DNA of 7,287 nucleotides, from the NCBI GenBank assembly GCA_017397695.1, contig JAFQIF010000098.1, forward strand, positions 1 through 7,287, read 5' to 3'. Origin of the DNA: Clostridia bacterium (GTDB lineage: Bacteria > Bacillota_A > Clostridia > Christensenellales > Aristaeellaceae). Of the stretch, positions 1-5,419 are shown in pieces. Below the pieces are notes generated by a model. The model did not search any database and was not told the origin of the DNA. It saw nothing but the letters and a program-made list of their open reading frames with translations. Made by a program: the position numbers and the translations under genes. Numbering within the stretch: the stretch's first letter is position 1; each line of letters opens with the position of its first letter.

Positions 1-281
1 ATCGCCGGGAATACGACGCGCTGAGTGTGGAATATCAACAGGCGACAGATAGAATTCAGGAGATCGACGAAGAACTGCGCAATCGGGAAACGAGAAAGAA
101 GCAGATTGCACTGTTCCTGCGGATGTTTGAAAAGCAGGAAGCGGATGTGGAGTTTGATCCTGGGATGTTTGTAGCGATGGTGGAGAGAGTGGTCGTACAA
201 CAACTGAAAAGCGGAGTAATAGAATTGGAATTCTTTCTTTGGATTGGAGAAAAATACGGTTTAGAAATAAGTAAATCATAA
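1..281 (+). CDS. Large serine recombinase, C-terminal fragment (5' end outside window)
   Basis: The reading frame is open from the left edge (first full codon at 3) to TAA at 279-281, giving about 92 residues that start RREYDALSVEYQQ. The GTG at 27 is an internal codon, not a start. What is seen is a charged heptad-like helix (EYDAL...RIQEIDEELRNRETRKKQIALFL), followed by FEKQEADVEFDPGMFVAMVERVVV and a short beta-like end. This order, a coiled coil and then an 'F-D-x-x-x-(F/W)-x-x-x-V-(E/D)-x-V-x-V' segment near the terminus, is familiar from the C-terminal end of clostridial large serine recombinases (resolvase / recombinase / zinc-ribbon family). Those enzymes integrate and excise prophages and conjugative elements. 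The catalytic N-terminal domain is outside the window, so activity cannot be judged. It converges on the TetR gene, with a shared terminator between them. The family call is by pattern recognition; the exact subfamily is unknown. Confidence 0.75.
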   Translation, partial: RREYDALSVEYQQATDRIQEIDEELRNRETRKKQIALFLRMFEKQEADVEFDPGMFVAMVERVVVQQLKSGVIELEFFLWIGEKYGLEISKS

Positions 282-306
282 AGCGGATAAATGATGAAAA
301 CAAATG

Positions 307-362
307 CATCCCCCTCTATGGAAGAGCGTGAACGATGCTCTTTTCATAGAGGGGGATGTTTT
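307..362. terminator. Bidirectional intrinsic terminator between recombinase and tetR-type gene
   Basis: A perfect 14-bp inverted repeat, CATCCCCCTCTATG (307-320) with its complement at 345-358, is extended by a further 7 bp (321-327 with 337-343) after one bulged T at 344. The loop is 9 nt (328-336). On the + strand the stem is followed by TTTTA. On the - strand it is followed by a T-rich run after GC (ATTTGTTTT). It lies 25 nt past the recombinase stop, and the TetR stop codon (361-363) abuts it, so it can end transcripts from both sides. Confidence 0.9.
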
Positions 363-969
363 ATAGTGAATACGGTGAGACAGGGCGGCTTCCACGCAGA
401 TCTGCACGTACATTGTAAATTGTTTCAAGGCATTCGCACAGACGATCAATCAGATCGAAATCCCCGTTGGAAATGCACCAGTTGTCCATCATGCCACGCT
501 GCAGCGTGCCAGTTACGCGGTTGAACTGTTCGGGTGCAGCGGGATTGAGGATTTCCCCATTTGCCTGAGCTTTGAGAATAAAGGGAGAAATAATCTCCAG
601 CGTTTGCTGATAGCTGGCTTCATCCGTCGGCATTTCACCGAGGAGAATATGGCGCGTGCGATGACGCAGAGCATCAATACCGCCATTTTCCATGACATGA
701 ATGGGATGACAGCAGTGCAGGCGCAAAACCTTTTCCCAATCGGATGGTGCGCTCAGTGCCCACGCCATCCGTGCAGGCGTGTATACATGGGCGGTATGAT
801 ACAGGCTGACAAGAACCTCTTCTTTGTTCTTAAAATAATAATAGAACGTGCCGCGGCTGACGCTTGCTTCCTTGCAGAGCATTTCTACGGAGATGTTTTC
901 AAAACCATGCTGATTGATCATAGCCTGCAGGCAGTCAGTGATCTGTTGCTTTTTTGAGATGGGATTCAC
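361..969 (-). CDS. TetR/AcrR-family transcriptional regulator
   Basis: The product is a 202-residue DNA-binding regulator when started at the GTG at 969-967. The N-terminal domain (about residues 5-55) shows the TetR signature: a first helix (KQQITDCLQAMINQHGFENIS) followed by the helix-turn-helix VEMLCKEASVSRGTFYYYFKNKEEVL. The C-terminal helical domain (about 60-190) is not recognisable and should hold the ligand pocket and dimer face. The length is typical of the family. It carries seven cysteines, including HCCHPIH at residues 85-91, whose role is unknown. The start is set by GGAGG at 979-975, five bases upstream of the GTG; the in-frame TTG at 981 would lie on top of that site. The gene is divergent from the flavoprotein reductase, with paired palindromes between them, so it most likely represses that gene and is released by the enzyme's substrate or a related compound. 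The family is confident; the target is inferred and the ligand unknown. Confidence 0.93.
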   Translation of the reverse strand: MNPISKKQQITDCLQAMINQHGFENISVEMLCKEASVSRGTFYYYFKNKEEVLVSLYHTAHVYTPARMAWALSAPSDWEKVLRLHCCHPIHVMENGGIDALRHRTRHILLGEMPTDEASYQQTLEIISPFILKAQANGEILNPAAPEQFNRVTGTLQRGMMDNWCISNGDFDLIDRLCECLETIYNVRADLRGSRPVSPYSL

Positions 970-974
970 GGTAT

Positions 975-979
975 CCTCC
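975..979 (-). promoter_or_regulatory. Ribosome binding site deciding the GTG start of the TetR gene
   Basis: GGAGG on the minus strand is followed by five bases (ATACC) and GTG at 969-967. An upstream in-frame TTG at 981-979 overlaps this site and has no ribosome binding site of its own at a suitable distance, so the GTG is the better start. Confidence 0.75.
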
Positions 980-1000
980 AAGAATCAAAGATGATGTTTT

Positions 1001-1029
1001 ATTATAGCATGATTGACAGATTGATGCAA
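1001..1029 (-). promoter_or_regulatory. Predicted sigma-A promoter of the TetR gene
   Basis: Read on the minus strand, the -35 box is TTGCAT (1029-1024), the spacer is 17 bp (1023-1007) and the -10 box is a consensus TATAAT (1006-1001). The predicted start of transcription is near 994, giving a leader of about 25 nt before the GTG start. Confidence 0.7.
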
Positions 1030-1052
1030 GAAATGGACATGATATAGAAAAA

Positions 1053-1067
1053 TTGAACATTGTTCAA
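1053..1067. promoter_or_regulatory. Operator 1, palindrome TTGAACATTGTTCAA
   Basis: This 15-bp palindrome is perfect apart from its unpaired central base. It lies between the two divergent promoters, 9 bp upstream of the -35 box of the reductase promoter and 23 bp upstream of the -35 box of the TetR promoter. Its size and position fit a TetR dimer binding site. It matches operator 2 in sequence. Assignment to the adjacent regulator is inference. Confidence 0.75.
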
Positions 1068-1076
1068 AAATAAACA

Positions 1077-1105
1077 TTGACAAGCGGGGTGAACATGAAT
1101 ATAAT
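1077..1105 (+). promoter_or_regulatory. Consensus sigma-A promoter of the flavoprotein reductase gene
   Basis: TTGACA (1077-1082), a 17-bp spacer (1083-1099) and TATAAT (1100-1105) match the housekeeping consensus at all 12 positions. Transcription should start near 1112, leaving a leader of about 50 nt. Such a strong promoter suggests high expression when not repressed. The predicted start point lies inside operator 2, and the spacer contains a GAACA half-site at 1091-1095. Confidence 0.9.
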
Positions 1106-1108
1106 ATA

Positions 1109-1125
1109 TTTAAACAATGTTCAAA
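1109..1125. promoter_or_regulatory. Operator 2, overlapping the reductase transcription start
   Basis: TTAAACAATGTTCAA (1110-1124) matches operator 1 (read on the opposite strand) at 14 of 15 positions. The flanking T1109/A1125 pair extends the palindrome to 17 bp with one mismatched pair. It begins 4 bp downstream of the -10 box and covers the predicted start site near 1112, so a bound regulator would be expected to block initiation. The centre-to-centre distance from operator 1 is 57 bp. Confidence 0.75.
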
Positions 1126-1162
1126 AGAACAGGACAGAGTAAAAAGAAGTGGAGGAAAAAAG

Positions 1163-3037
1163 ATGAAGAAACTGATGTCTATTCTGCTTACAGTGTGCAT
1201 GCTGATCAGCATGACTGCTGTTGCGGGCGCGGAGACCCTCGACTATACCTATGCGGATACCATTGCATGGGATGGTATGTATGATGTGGTTGTTATTGGC
1301 TACGGCAGTGCTGGTGCGAATGCGGCGATCGCTGCTGCTGATGCCGGTGCGAATGTTCTGATGGTGGAAAAAGCGCCGAAGGGTCATGAAGGCGGTAATT
1401 CCCGTATTTGCGGTCAGTATCTGCTGACCTTTACCGATTATGACATGGGCCTTAACTATATGAAGGGCCTGCGCGGTGAGTTCACTACGACTTCCGATGC
1501 GGAGATTGAGTGGCTGACCACCGGCCTCATGGCGAATGAGGCATATCTCAATAGCCTTGGTATTGAGAATACTGCGGTGTATAAGTCCAGCGCGGAGTAT
1601 CCTGAGCTGGCTGGCGGTGAGTCTGTTCGCATGCTGATGGTCGGCGCTGAACATGTGCTGGACAACTTCAATTCGGCATATTGGAAGGCTATCGCTGCAG
1701 AGGTTGACGAGCGTGCTGAGCAGATCAGCGTCTGGTACGACGCGCCGGGCAAGCATCTGATTCAGGATCCGGCGACCAAGACCATTCTCGGTGTGCAGAT
1801 TGAGAAGAATGGCGAAATGCTCAACATCCGCGCGAAGAACGGCGTTGTTCTGGCGACCGGCGGTTTTGAGAATAATCCGGAGATGGTGCAGAACTATCTG
1901 CAGTACAATGTGATGTATCCGCACGGCACTACCTACAACACCGGCGACGGCGTCATCATGGCGCAGGAAGTCGGCGCGCAGCTGTGGCACATGCGCACGC
2001 TTTCCGGCGGCTTCCTGAGCTACAGGGCGTTTGAAGGCACGACTCAGGTTCCGTTTGAGAGCATGGGTCAGAACATGACCGCTGGCACTTCTGTCATTAA
2101 TGTCGGCCCGGATGGCAAGCGTTTCTGCGATGAGGGCACCCGTTCCCGCCATGGCTTTGTTTCCTACAACGGAATGTACAAGAATCAGGTTTGCTCCACG
2201 CCGATGTACACCATCTTTGATGAGACTACCCGTTTGGCAGGCAAGATCTATCCGACTTTCTCCGAAGGCAACCTGGCGGAGGTTGAGTCTGGTTTGATTG
2301 TCAAGGCGGATACCATTGCGGAGCTGGCTGAGAAGATTGGTTATGATCCGGCTGTGTTGGAGGCGACTGTCGCTGAGTACAATACCTTCTGTGAGAATGG
2401 CGTTGACGAAGACTTTGGGCGCGCTGCCGATAAGATGACCAAGATTGAAGTTGGCCCCTTCTATGCGATGGAGCTGGTTCCGGCGATGGTCAATACCCAG
2501 GGCGGTCCGCGCAGGAACATCAACTGCGAGGTTCTTGACCTGAATGACAATCCGATCCCGCATCTGTACAGCGCGGGTGAGCTGGGCTCATTCTTCTCTG
2601 ACAATTATCAGGGCGGCGGAAACCTTGGCGAGACTGTCGTGACCGGCAAGACTGCCGGCGAGAACGCGGCTGCCGAGAAGGAAGCTCTCCCGAACCTGAC
2701 CATTCCGGCGAAGGTTGAATCCAATCTGAACCGTGCCGCTGAAGTGGCTGCTGCTAATGATGAAGCAATTGCGACTGCTGAGAATGAGTATGTTGGCGTG
2801 GGCAAGGGCATCGGCGGCGATCTGACCGTCAAGGTTACGATGGATGGCGACAAGATTGCTGCGATCGAGGTTCTCTCTCATGGCGAGACCGCCGGCATCT
2901 GCGAGGCTGCCATTGAGAAGGTTCCGGCTGCGATCATCGAAGCGCAGTCCGCTGAGGTGGATGGTGTTTCCGGTGCGACCTTGACCTCTAACGGCATCAA
3001 GGAAGCTGTTGCCAATGCGTTGGTTAACGTGAAGTGA
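1163..3037 (+). CDS. Exported FAD/FMN-dependent reductase, fumarate-reductase-flavoprotein-like
   Basis: This 624-residue flavoprotein probably reduces an organic electron acceptor outside the membrane. Residues 1-23 form a Sec signal peptide (KK, hydrophobic core, cleavage after AGA); there is no convincing lipobox. The FAD_binding_2 domain spans about 40-505: dinucleotide-binding GYGSAG (46-51) with E69 of VEK, EGGNSR (76-81), ATGGF (231-235), GDG (261-263), the DEGTRSR segment (323-329) that may supply the catalytic arginine, NTQGGPRRN (444-452), LYSAGELGS (468-476) and YQGGGNLGE (482-490). A C-terminal FMN_bind domain (about 541-622) ends in DGVSGATLTS, where T606 is the expected covalent FMN site placed by an ApbE-type transferase. 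Compared with Shewanella Fcc3 by eye, the HxTMGG and substrate-binding arginine positions look replaced, so fumarate is not the expected substrate. GGAGGA lies 6 bases before the ATG. Tandem TGA TAA stops end the frame. The gene is monocistronic. The fold is confident; the substrate is unknown. Confidence 0.93.
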   Translation: MKKLMSILLTVCMLISMTAVAGAETLDYTYADTIAWDGMYDVVVIGYGSAGANAAIAAADAGANVLMVEKAPKGHEGGNSRICGQYLLTFTDYDMGLNYMKGLRGEFTTTSDAEIEWLTTGLMANEAYLNSLGIENTAVYKSSAEYPELAGGESVRMLMVGAEHVLDNFNSAYWKAIAAEVDERAEQISVWYDAPGKHLIQDPATKTILGVQIEKNGEMLNIRAKNGVVLATGGFENNPEMVQNYLQYNVMYPHGTTYNTGDGVIMAQEVGAQLWHMRTLSGGFLSYRAFEGTTQVPFESMGQNMTAGTSVINVGPDGKRFCDEGTRSRHGFVSYNGMYKNQVCSTPMYTIFDETTRLAGKIYPTFSEGNLAEVESGLIVKADTIAELAEKIGYDPAVLEATVAEYNTFCENGVDEDFGRAADKMTKIEVGPFYAMELVPAMVNTQGGPRRNINCEVLDLNDNPIPHLYSAGELGSFFSDNYQGGGNLGETVVTGKTAGENAAAEKEALPNLTIPAKVESNLNRAAEVAAANDEAIATAENEYVGVGKGIGGDLTVKVTMDGDKIAAIEVLSHGETAGICEAAIEKVPAAIIEAQSAEVDGVSGATLTSNGIKEAVANALVNVK

Positions 3038-3043
3038 TAAATA

Positions 3044-3088
3044 TATAAGTAAATCCCTGCATGGCTACTGTGCAGGGATTTGCTTATA
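3044..3088. terminator. Bidirectional hairpin terminator between reductase and glycosyltransferase genes
   Basis: An 18-bp stem with one G-T wobble pairs 3044-3061 with 3071-3088; its core is AAATCCCTGCA/TGCAGGGATTT. The loop is 9 nt. It starts 6 nt after the reductase stop and lies 35 nt past the stop of the convergent glycosyltransferase gene. There is no clean T run, but both flanks are A/T rich, with TTTGCTTATA inside the + side of the stem and TATATTTAT on the - side. It probably serves both genes. Confidence 0.8.
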
Positions 3089-3123
3089 AAACAAAATAGA
3101 TTTATGGATAGACAATCGCTCGA

Positions 3124-3963
3124 TTACTCTATCAAAGGACTTGTCTTGATACATCGCTCCGTCAGATTCCGATAATGCTTATACAGTGCCGAGAAGCGAC
3201 CATGATAGTCCTTGTGCCAGGGCTTGCGCTTGCCGCAGAAGTGAAGGATCGCCGTATTGCGCATGACCCAATCCATATCCTTTTCTCCTGAACTGGCAAT
3301 CAGATACTCATTGTATTTTCTGGCGTCATAGTTCCATAGGCTTTCGTCAACCGGCAGAATGTGTTCGCCGTAGAGTCCGTTGAGAATATCCTGATCCGGC
3401 AGCAGAAGCAGCTGCCGGTTTTTCTTCACATAGTTGAAGATATCATCAGCACGCACTTCCTCACGGATTCTTGCAAGATTCATCACCAGCATGCCGGAAT
3501 TGTAATATCCTTCGGTTTCATACGTAGACAGTCGGATTTTGTTGACCGGATTGGAGATGTTCATGAGGCCCTTGTGGATACACGCCGCATAGAGAGAATC
3601 TCCGAGATCCGTTTCATACAGGGAGCGGATGGAATTGATGATGAGCATGTCCGGATCAAGATAGAGAATGCGATCCAAGTCCTCTGGCAGCAGCTGTGCA
3701 GCCAGCAGACGGTAGTACATGGCGCGGGAATAGTAGCGCAGCGTGGGCGCGTCGGCAAACCATTCGTCTTTCACATGGATCAGATGCAGTGCAGAATGAA
3801 ACCGCCTGCAGAGATTTGACACGTCGCCAAGATCGTCCTCTGTCAGGTTATCCGAAGCGAGATAGACGTCAAAAGAATCAACCGGATGATTGATGAAAAG
3901 AGACATGAGCATCGTCTTGAGCGGCGGCAGATAGTTTTTATCAAGCGTAACCAGTATATTCAA
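3124..3963 (-). CDS. Family 8 glycosyltransferase (copy A)
   Basis: This 279-residue retaining glycosyltransferase should transfer a sugar, probably glucose or galactose, from a nucleotide sugar to an unknown acceptor. GT8 landmarks are MNILVTLDKNY at the start of the Rossmann-like nucleotide-sugar fold, YYRLL (83-87), the metal-binding DPD of LYLDPDM (D103 and D105), YYNSGMLVMNL (153-163), LPDQDILN (188-195) and the late metal and phosphate motif HFCGKRKPWH (241-250). There is no signal peptide or membrane segment, so it is probably cytoplasmic or membrane-associated. The start is a TTG at 3963-3961 with GGAGGG eight bases upstream; the start region matches copy B residue for residue. It is the last gene of a three-gene minus-strand set, 69 bases after the 145-aa gene, and ends before the shared hairpin. 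In the first 106 residues, 47 are identical to copy B in an ungapped hand alignment, so the two arose by duplication and have since diverged. Confidence 0.93.
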   Translation of the reverse strand: MNILVTLDKNYLPPLKTMLMSLFINHPVDSFDVYLASDNLTEDDLGDVSNLCRRFHSALHLIHVKDEWFADAPTLRYYSRAMYYRLLAAQLLPEDLDRILYLDPDMLIINSIRSLYETDLGDSLYAACIHKGLMNISNPVNKIRLSTYETEGYYNSGMLVMNLARIREEVRADDIFNYVKKNRQLLLLPDQDILNGLYGEHILPVDESLWNYDARKYNEYLIASSGEKDMDWVMRNTAILHFCGKRKPWHKDYHGRFSALYKHYRNLTERCIKTSPLIE

Positions 3964-3971
3964 AACAGAAT

Positions 3972-3977
3972 CCCTCC
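3972..3977 (-). promoter_or_regulatory. Ribosome binding site supporting a TTG start for glycosyltransferase A
   Basis: GGAGGG on the minus strand lies eight bases upstream of TTG (3963-3961). The downstream sequence encodes NILVTL, the conserved GT8 beginning. No in-frame ATG is seen immediately upstream. Confidence 0.75.
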
Positions 3978-4032
3978 GTATTGAGCTTGTACAGAAATCG
4001 CATTTCCATCGTACAGCATGGTGCAGAAATGG

Positions 4033-4470
4033 TTATTCTTTCAGCTTGCGCTGTACATTGAATTTCCTTTGTGCATGTCTTGTGAGGATTTCAAATTCTT
4101 TGGGATCAGGCTGCGGTACGTGCCGGCATGCAGCGCGAGTGTTTATCTGAGAATCAAAGATATACCTTCGCCGGGATTCGTATTCATGCAGGCATTGATC
4201 AAAAGACGCCTCGTAGTCACGATAGTACCCATCTTCTCTTGAAGCGCGTCGTGTGATCCGAAGCCGGCATACGGCATTTGCGGGCAGCGGCGCATGCTCC
4301 TGCGGTATGCTGGAATCCTGCGCATCGTGCTGAATGGGATATGCAATCATATAAAGCACTTTGCAAAGAAGGCGCTCCGTGTTTTCTTCACCATTTGCCA
4401 TGACCTCACAGCAATACATATCGCGTAATTCCGGATCAATGGCAACAACAATTTCGCCCTTGCGAATCAA
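4033..4470 (-). CDS. Hypothetical protein between two glycosyltransferases
   Basis: I do not recognise this 145-residue product. It starts MIRKGEIVVAIDPELRDMYCCEVM and ends with a basic stretch (RHAQRKFNVQRKLKE). It has no signal peptide and no obvious membrane helix. It has six cysteines (two adjacent, near residue 20), many arginines and tyrosines in the middle (RRASREDGYYRDYEASF), and a proline-rich spot (HVPQPDP). The TTG start at 4470-4468 is supported by AAAGGAG eight bases upstream, the same start arrangement as glycosyltransferase A downstream. It sits 81 bases after copy B and 69 bases before copy A on the same strand, so it is probably co-transcribed and may act with them, for example as an accessory or regulatory protein; that role is inference only. 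Its reality rests on the ribosome binding site, length and position, since no family supports it. Confidence 0.6.
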   Translation of the reverse strand: MIRKGEIVVAIDPELRDMYCCEVMANGEENTERLLCKVLYMIAYPIQHDAQDSSIPQEHAPLPANAVCRLRITRRASREDGYYRDYEASFDQCLHEYESRRRYIFDSQINTRAACRHVPQPDPKEFEILTRHAQRKFNVQRKLKE

Positions 4471-4478
4471 GTGAATCT

Positions 4479-4485
4479 CTCCTTT
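4479..4485 (-). promoter_or_regulatory. Ribosome binding site for the 145-aa hypothetical gene
   Basis: AAAGGAG on the minus strand stands eight bases before the TTG codon at 4470-4468. It is the main evidence that this frame is translated and that TTG is its start. Confidence 0.6.
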
Positions 4486-4551
4486 GTCTTGTTTGAGAAT
4501 AGATGTAATCGGTTTACAGGATTATTCCAAGGGGCGTATTGAATGGCAGAA

Positions 4552-5367
4552 TCAACCCTTTTCCCGGAATGCCTTTTCTTGCGTTCTTTGATAAAACACG
4601 CCGCACTCTCCGCGATAGTCCTCATGCCATGGTTTGTGCTTTCCGCAGTAATGGACGATGCACGTGCTTTGGGGAATCGTCTCAACCGAAATCTTTCCAA
4701 GCGACAGCGCGTGCAGCGCCGGATAATACCGAACGTCGAAGTTGTAGCGGATCGGATCAAGGAATTCTGTCCTGTCTGCATACAGCGCATTGAGGATATC
4801 CTGATCGGGCAGCATCAGCTTCTTCAGGTTACGCTCGATAAAGCCAAAGACGTCCTGTTCATTTTGCTCCCTGCGCAGAAGCTCAAGGTTCATCAGCAGC
4901 ACGCCGGAATTGAAATAATGCGTATCCCTGCCCATGTGCAGCCGCTTTTTGAACAGCGCTTCGCTGACATGATTGATGGAACGCGCAGCGGCAAAGAATG
5001 CGTCGCCCATGTCCCTGTGATACAGCTCGTCAAGCGATGAAAGGATGACCATGTCAGGATCCAGATACAGTGCGCGGGAAATATCCCCAGGAAGCAGCTT
5101 TGCTGAGAATATCCGGTAATACATCTCCTTGGAGAAATGAAAGGTTACCGGCCAGTCGGCAAGAAAGTCAGATGCGACGCGAATGCTGTGCAACAGAAGA
5201 CGGGAACTGCCGAGGGTATCGCGGACGAAAGCGAAGTCATGCTCCGTCAATTCCGTATGAATGACATAAACGGAAATCCTTTGCTGCGGATGCGCATCCA
5301 GCAGCGAACGGAGCATGACGCATAAGGGTTTGATATAATGGCTGTTGAGCGTAACGACGATGTTCAT
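4552..5367 (-). CDS. Family 8 glycosyltransferase (copy B)
   Basis: This 271-residue GT8 enzyme is a nucleotide-sugar-dependent, retaining transferase with an unknown acceptor. Landmarks are MNIVVTLNSHY at the N-terminus, EMYYRIFSAKLLP (81-93), the metal-binding LYLDPDM with D103 and D105 at exactly the same residue numbers as copy A, YFNSGVLLMNL (151-161), LPDQDILNALY (186-196) and HYCGKHKPWH (239-248). The ATG at 5367-5365 is chosen because AGGAGG lies six bases upstream and because copy A begins at the same point. A longer frame to 5433 would add 22 residues, cysteine- and leucine-rich, with no homology to copy A. It is the first gene of the glycosyltransferase set, following a terminator and a weak promoter. 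Likely roles are decoration of an envelope glycan, glycolipid or exopolysaccharide; the sequence does not say which. Confidence 0.93.
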   Translation of the reverse strand: MNIVVTLNSHYIKPLCVMLRSLLDAHPQQRISVYVIHTELTEHDFAFVRDTLGSSRLLLHSIRVASDFLADWPVTFHFSKEMYYRIFSAKLLPGDISRALYLDPDMVILSSLDELYHRDMGDAFFAAARSINHVSEALFKKRLHMGRDTHYFNSGVLLMNLELLRREQNEQDVFGFIERNLKKLMLPDQDILNALYADRTEFLDPIRYNFDVRYYPALHALSLGKISVETIPQSTCIVHYCGKHKPWHEDYRGECGVFYQRTQEKAFREKG

Positions 5368-5373
5368 ATGAAG

Positions 5374-5379
5374 CCTCCT
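5374..5379 (-). promoter_or_regulatory. Ribosome binding site fixing the start of glycosyltransferase B
   Basis: AGGAGG on the minus strand is separated by six bases (CTTCAT) from ATG at 5367-5365. It argues against the 22-residue longer frame that begins at 5433. Confidence 0.85.
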
Positions 5380-5390
5380 GATGAACAGGC

Positions 5391-5419
5391 ATTGTATCAG
5401 CAAGCGATGCAGACAACAA
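5391..5419 (-). promoter_or_regulatory. Possible promoter of the glycosyltransferase set
   Basis: On the minus strand, TTGTTG (5419-5414), a 17-bp spacer (5413-5397) and TACAAT (5396-5391) resemble a sigma-A promoter. The -10 box matches 5 of 6 consensus bases and the -35 box only 3 of 6. Transcription would start near 5384, just before the ribosome binding site. The -35 box lies in the T-rich tail of the preceding terminator. The call is tentative. Confidence 0.4.

Noticed and set aside
970..981. TTG start at 981 for the TetR gene
   Set aside because: This codon overlaps the GGAGG that serves the GTG at 969. The extra residues (MEDT) are simply the translated ribosome binding site region.
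1121..2563. A 480-codon open frame on the minus strand inside the reductase gene
   Set aside because: It is antisense to a gene with clear domains, signal peptide, promoter and ribosome binding site. Its translation has no recognisable motif and runs back over the promoter region. It is explained by the biased codon use of the + strand gene.
1163..3037. Naming the flavoprotein a fumarate reductase (frdA) or urocanate reductase (urdA)
   Set aside because: The fold matches, but the substrate-binding segments differ by eye from Fcc3, and substrate cannot be assigned without structural alignment, so no gene symbol is given.
3964..4032. CATTTC...GAAATG inverted repeat between the 145-aa gene and glycosyltransferase A
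   Set aside because: The stem is only about 6 bp with a loop of roughly 19 nt and no T run. It is not a credible terminator or riboswitch.
4543..5040. A 165-codon plus-strand frame opposite glycosyltransferase B
   Set aside because: It is the reverse of conserved GT8 motifs, with no ribosome binding site evidence; a shadow.
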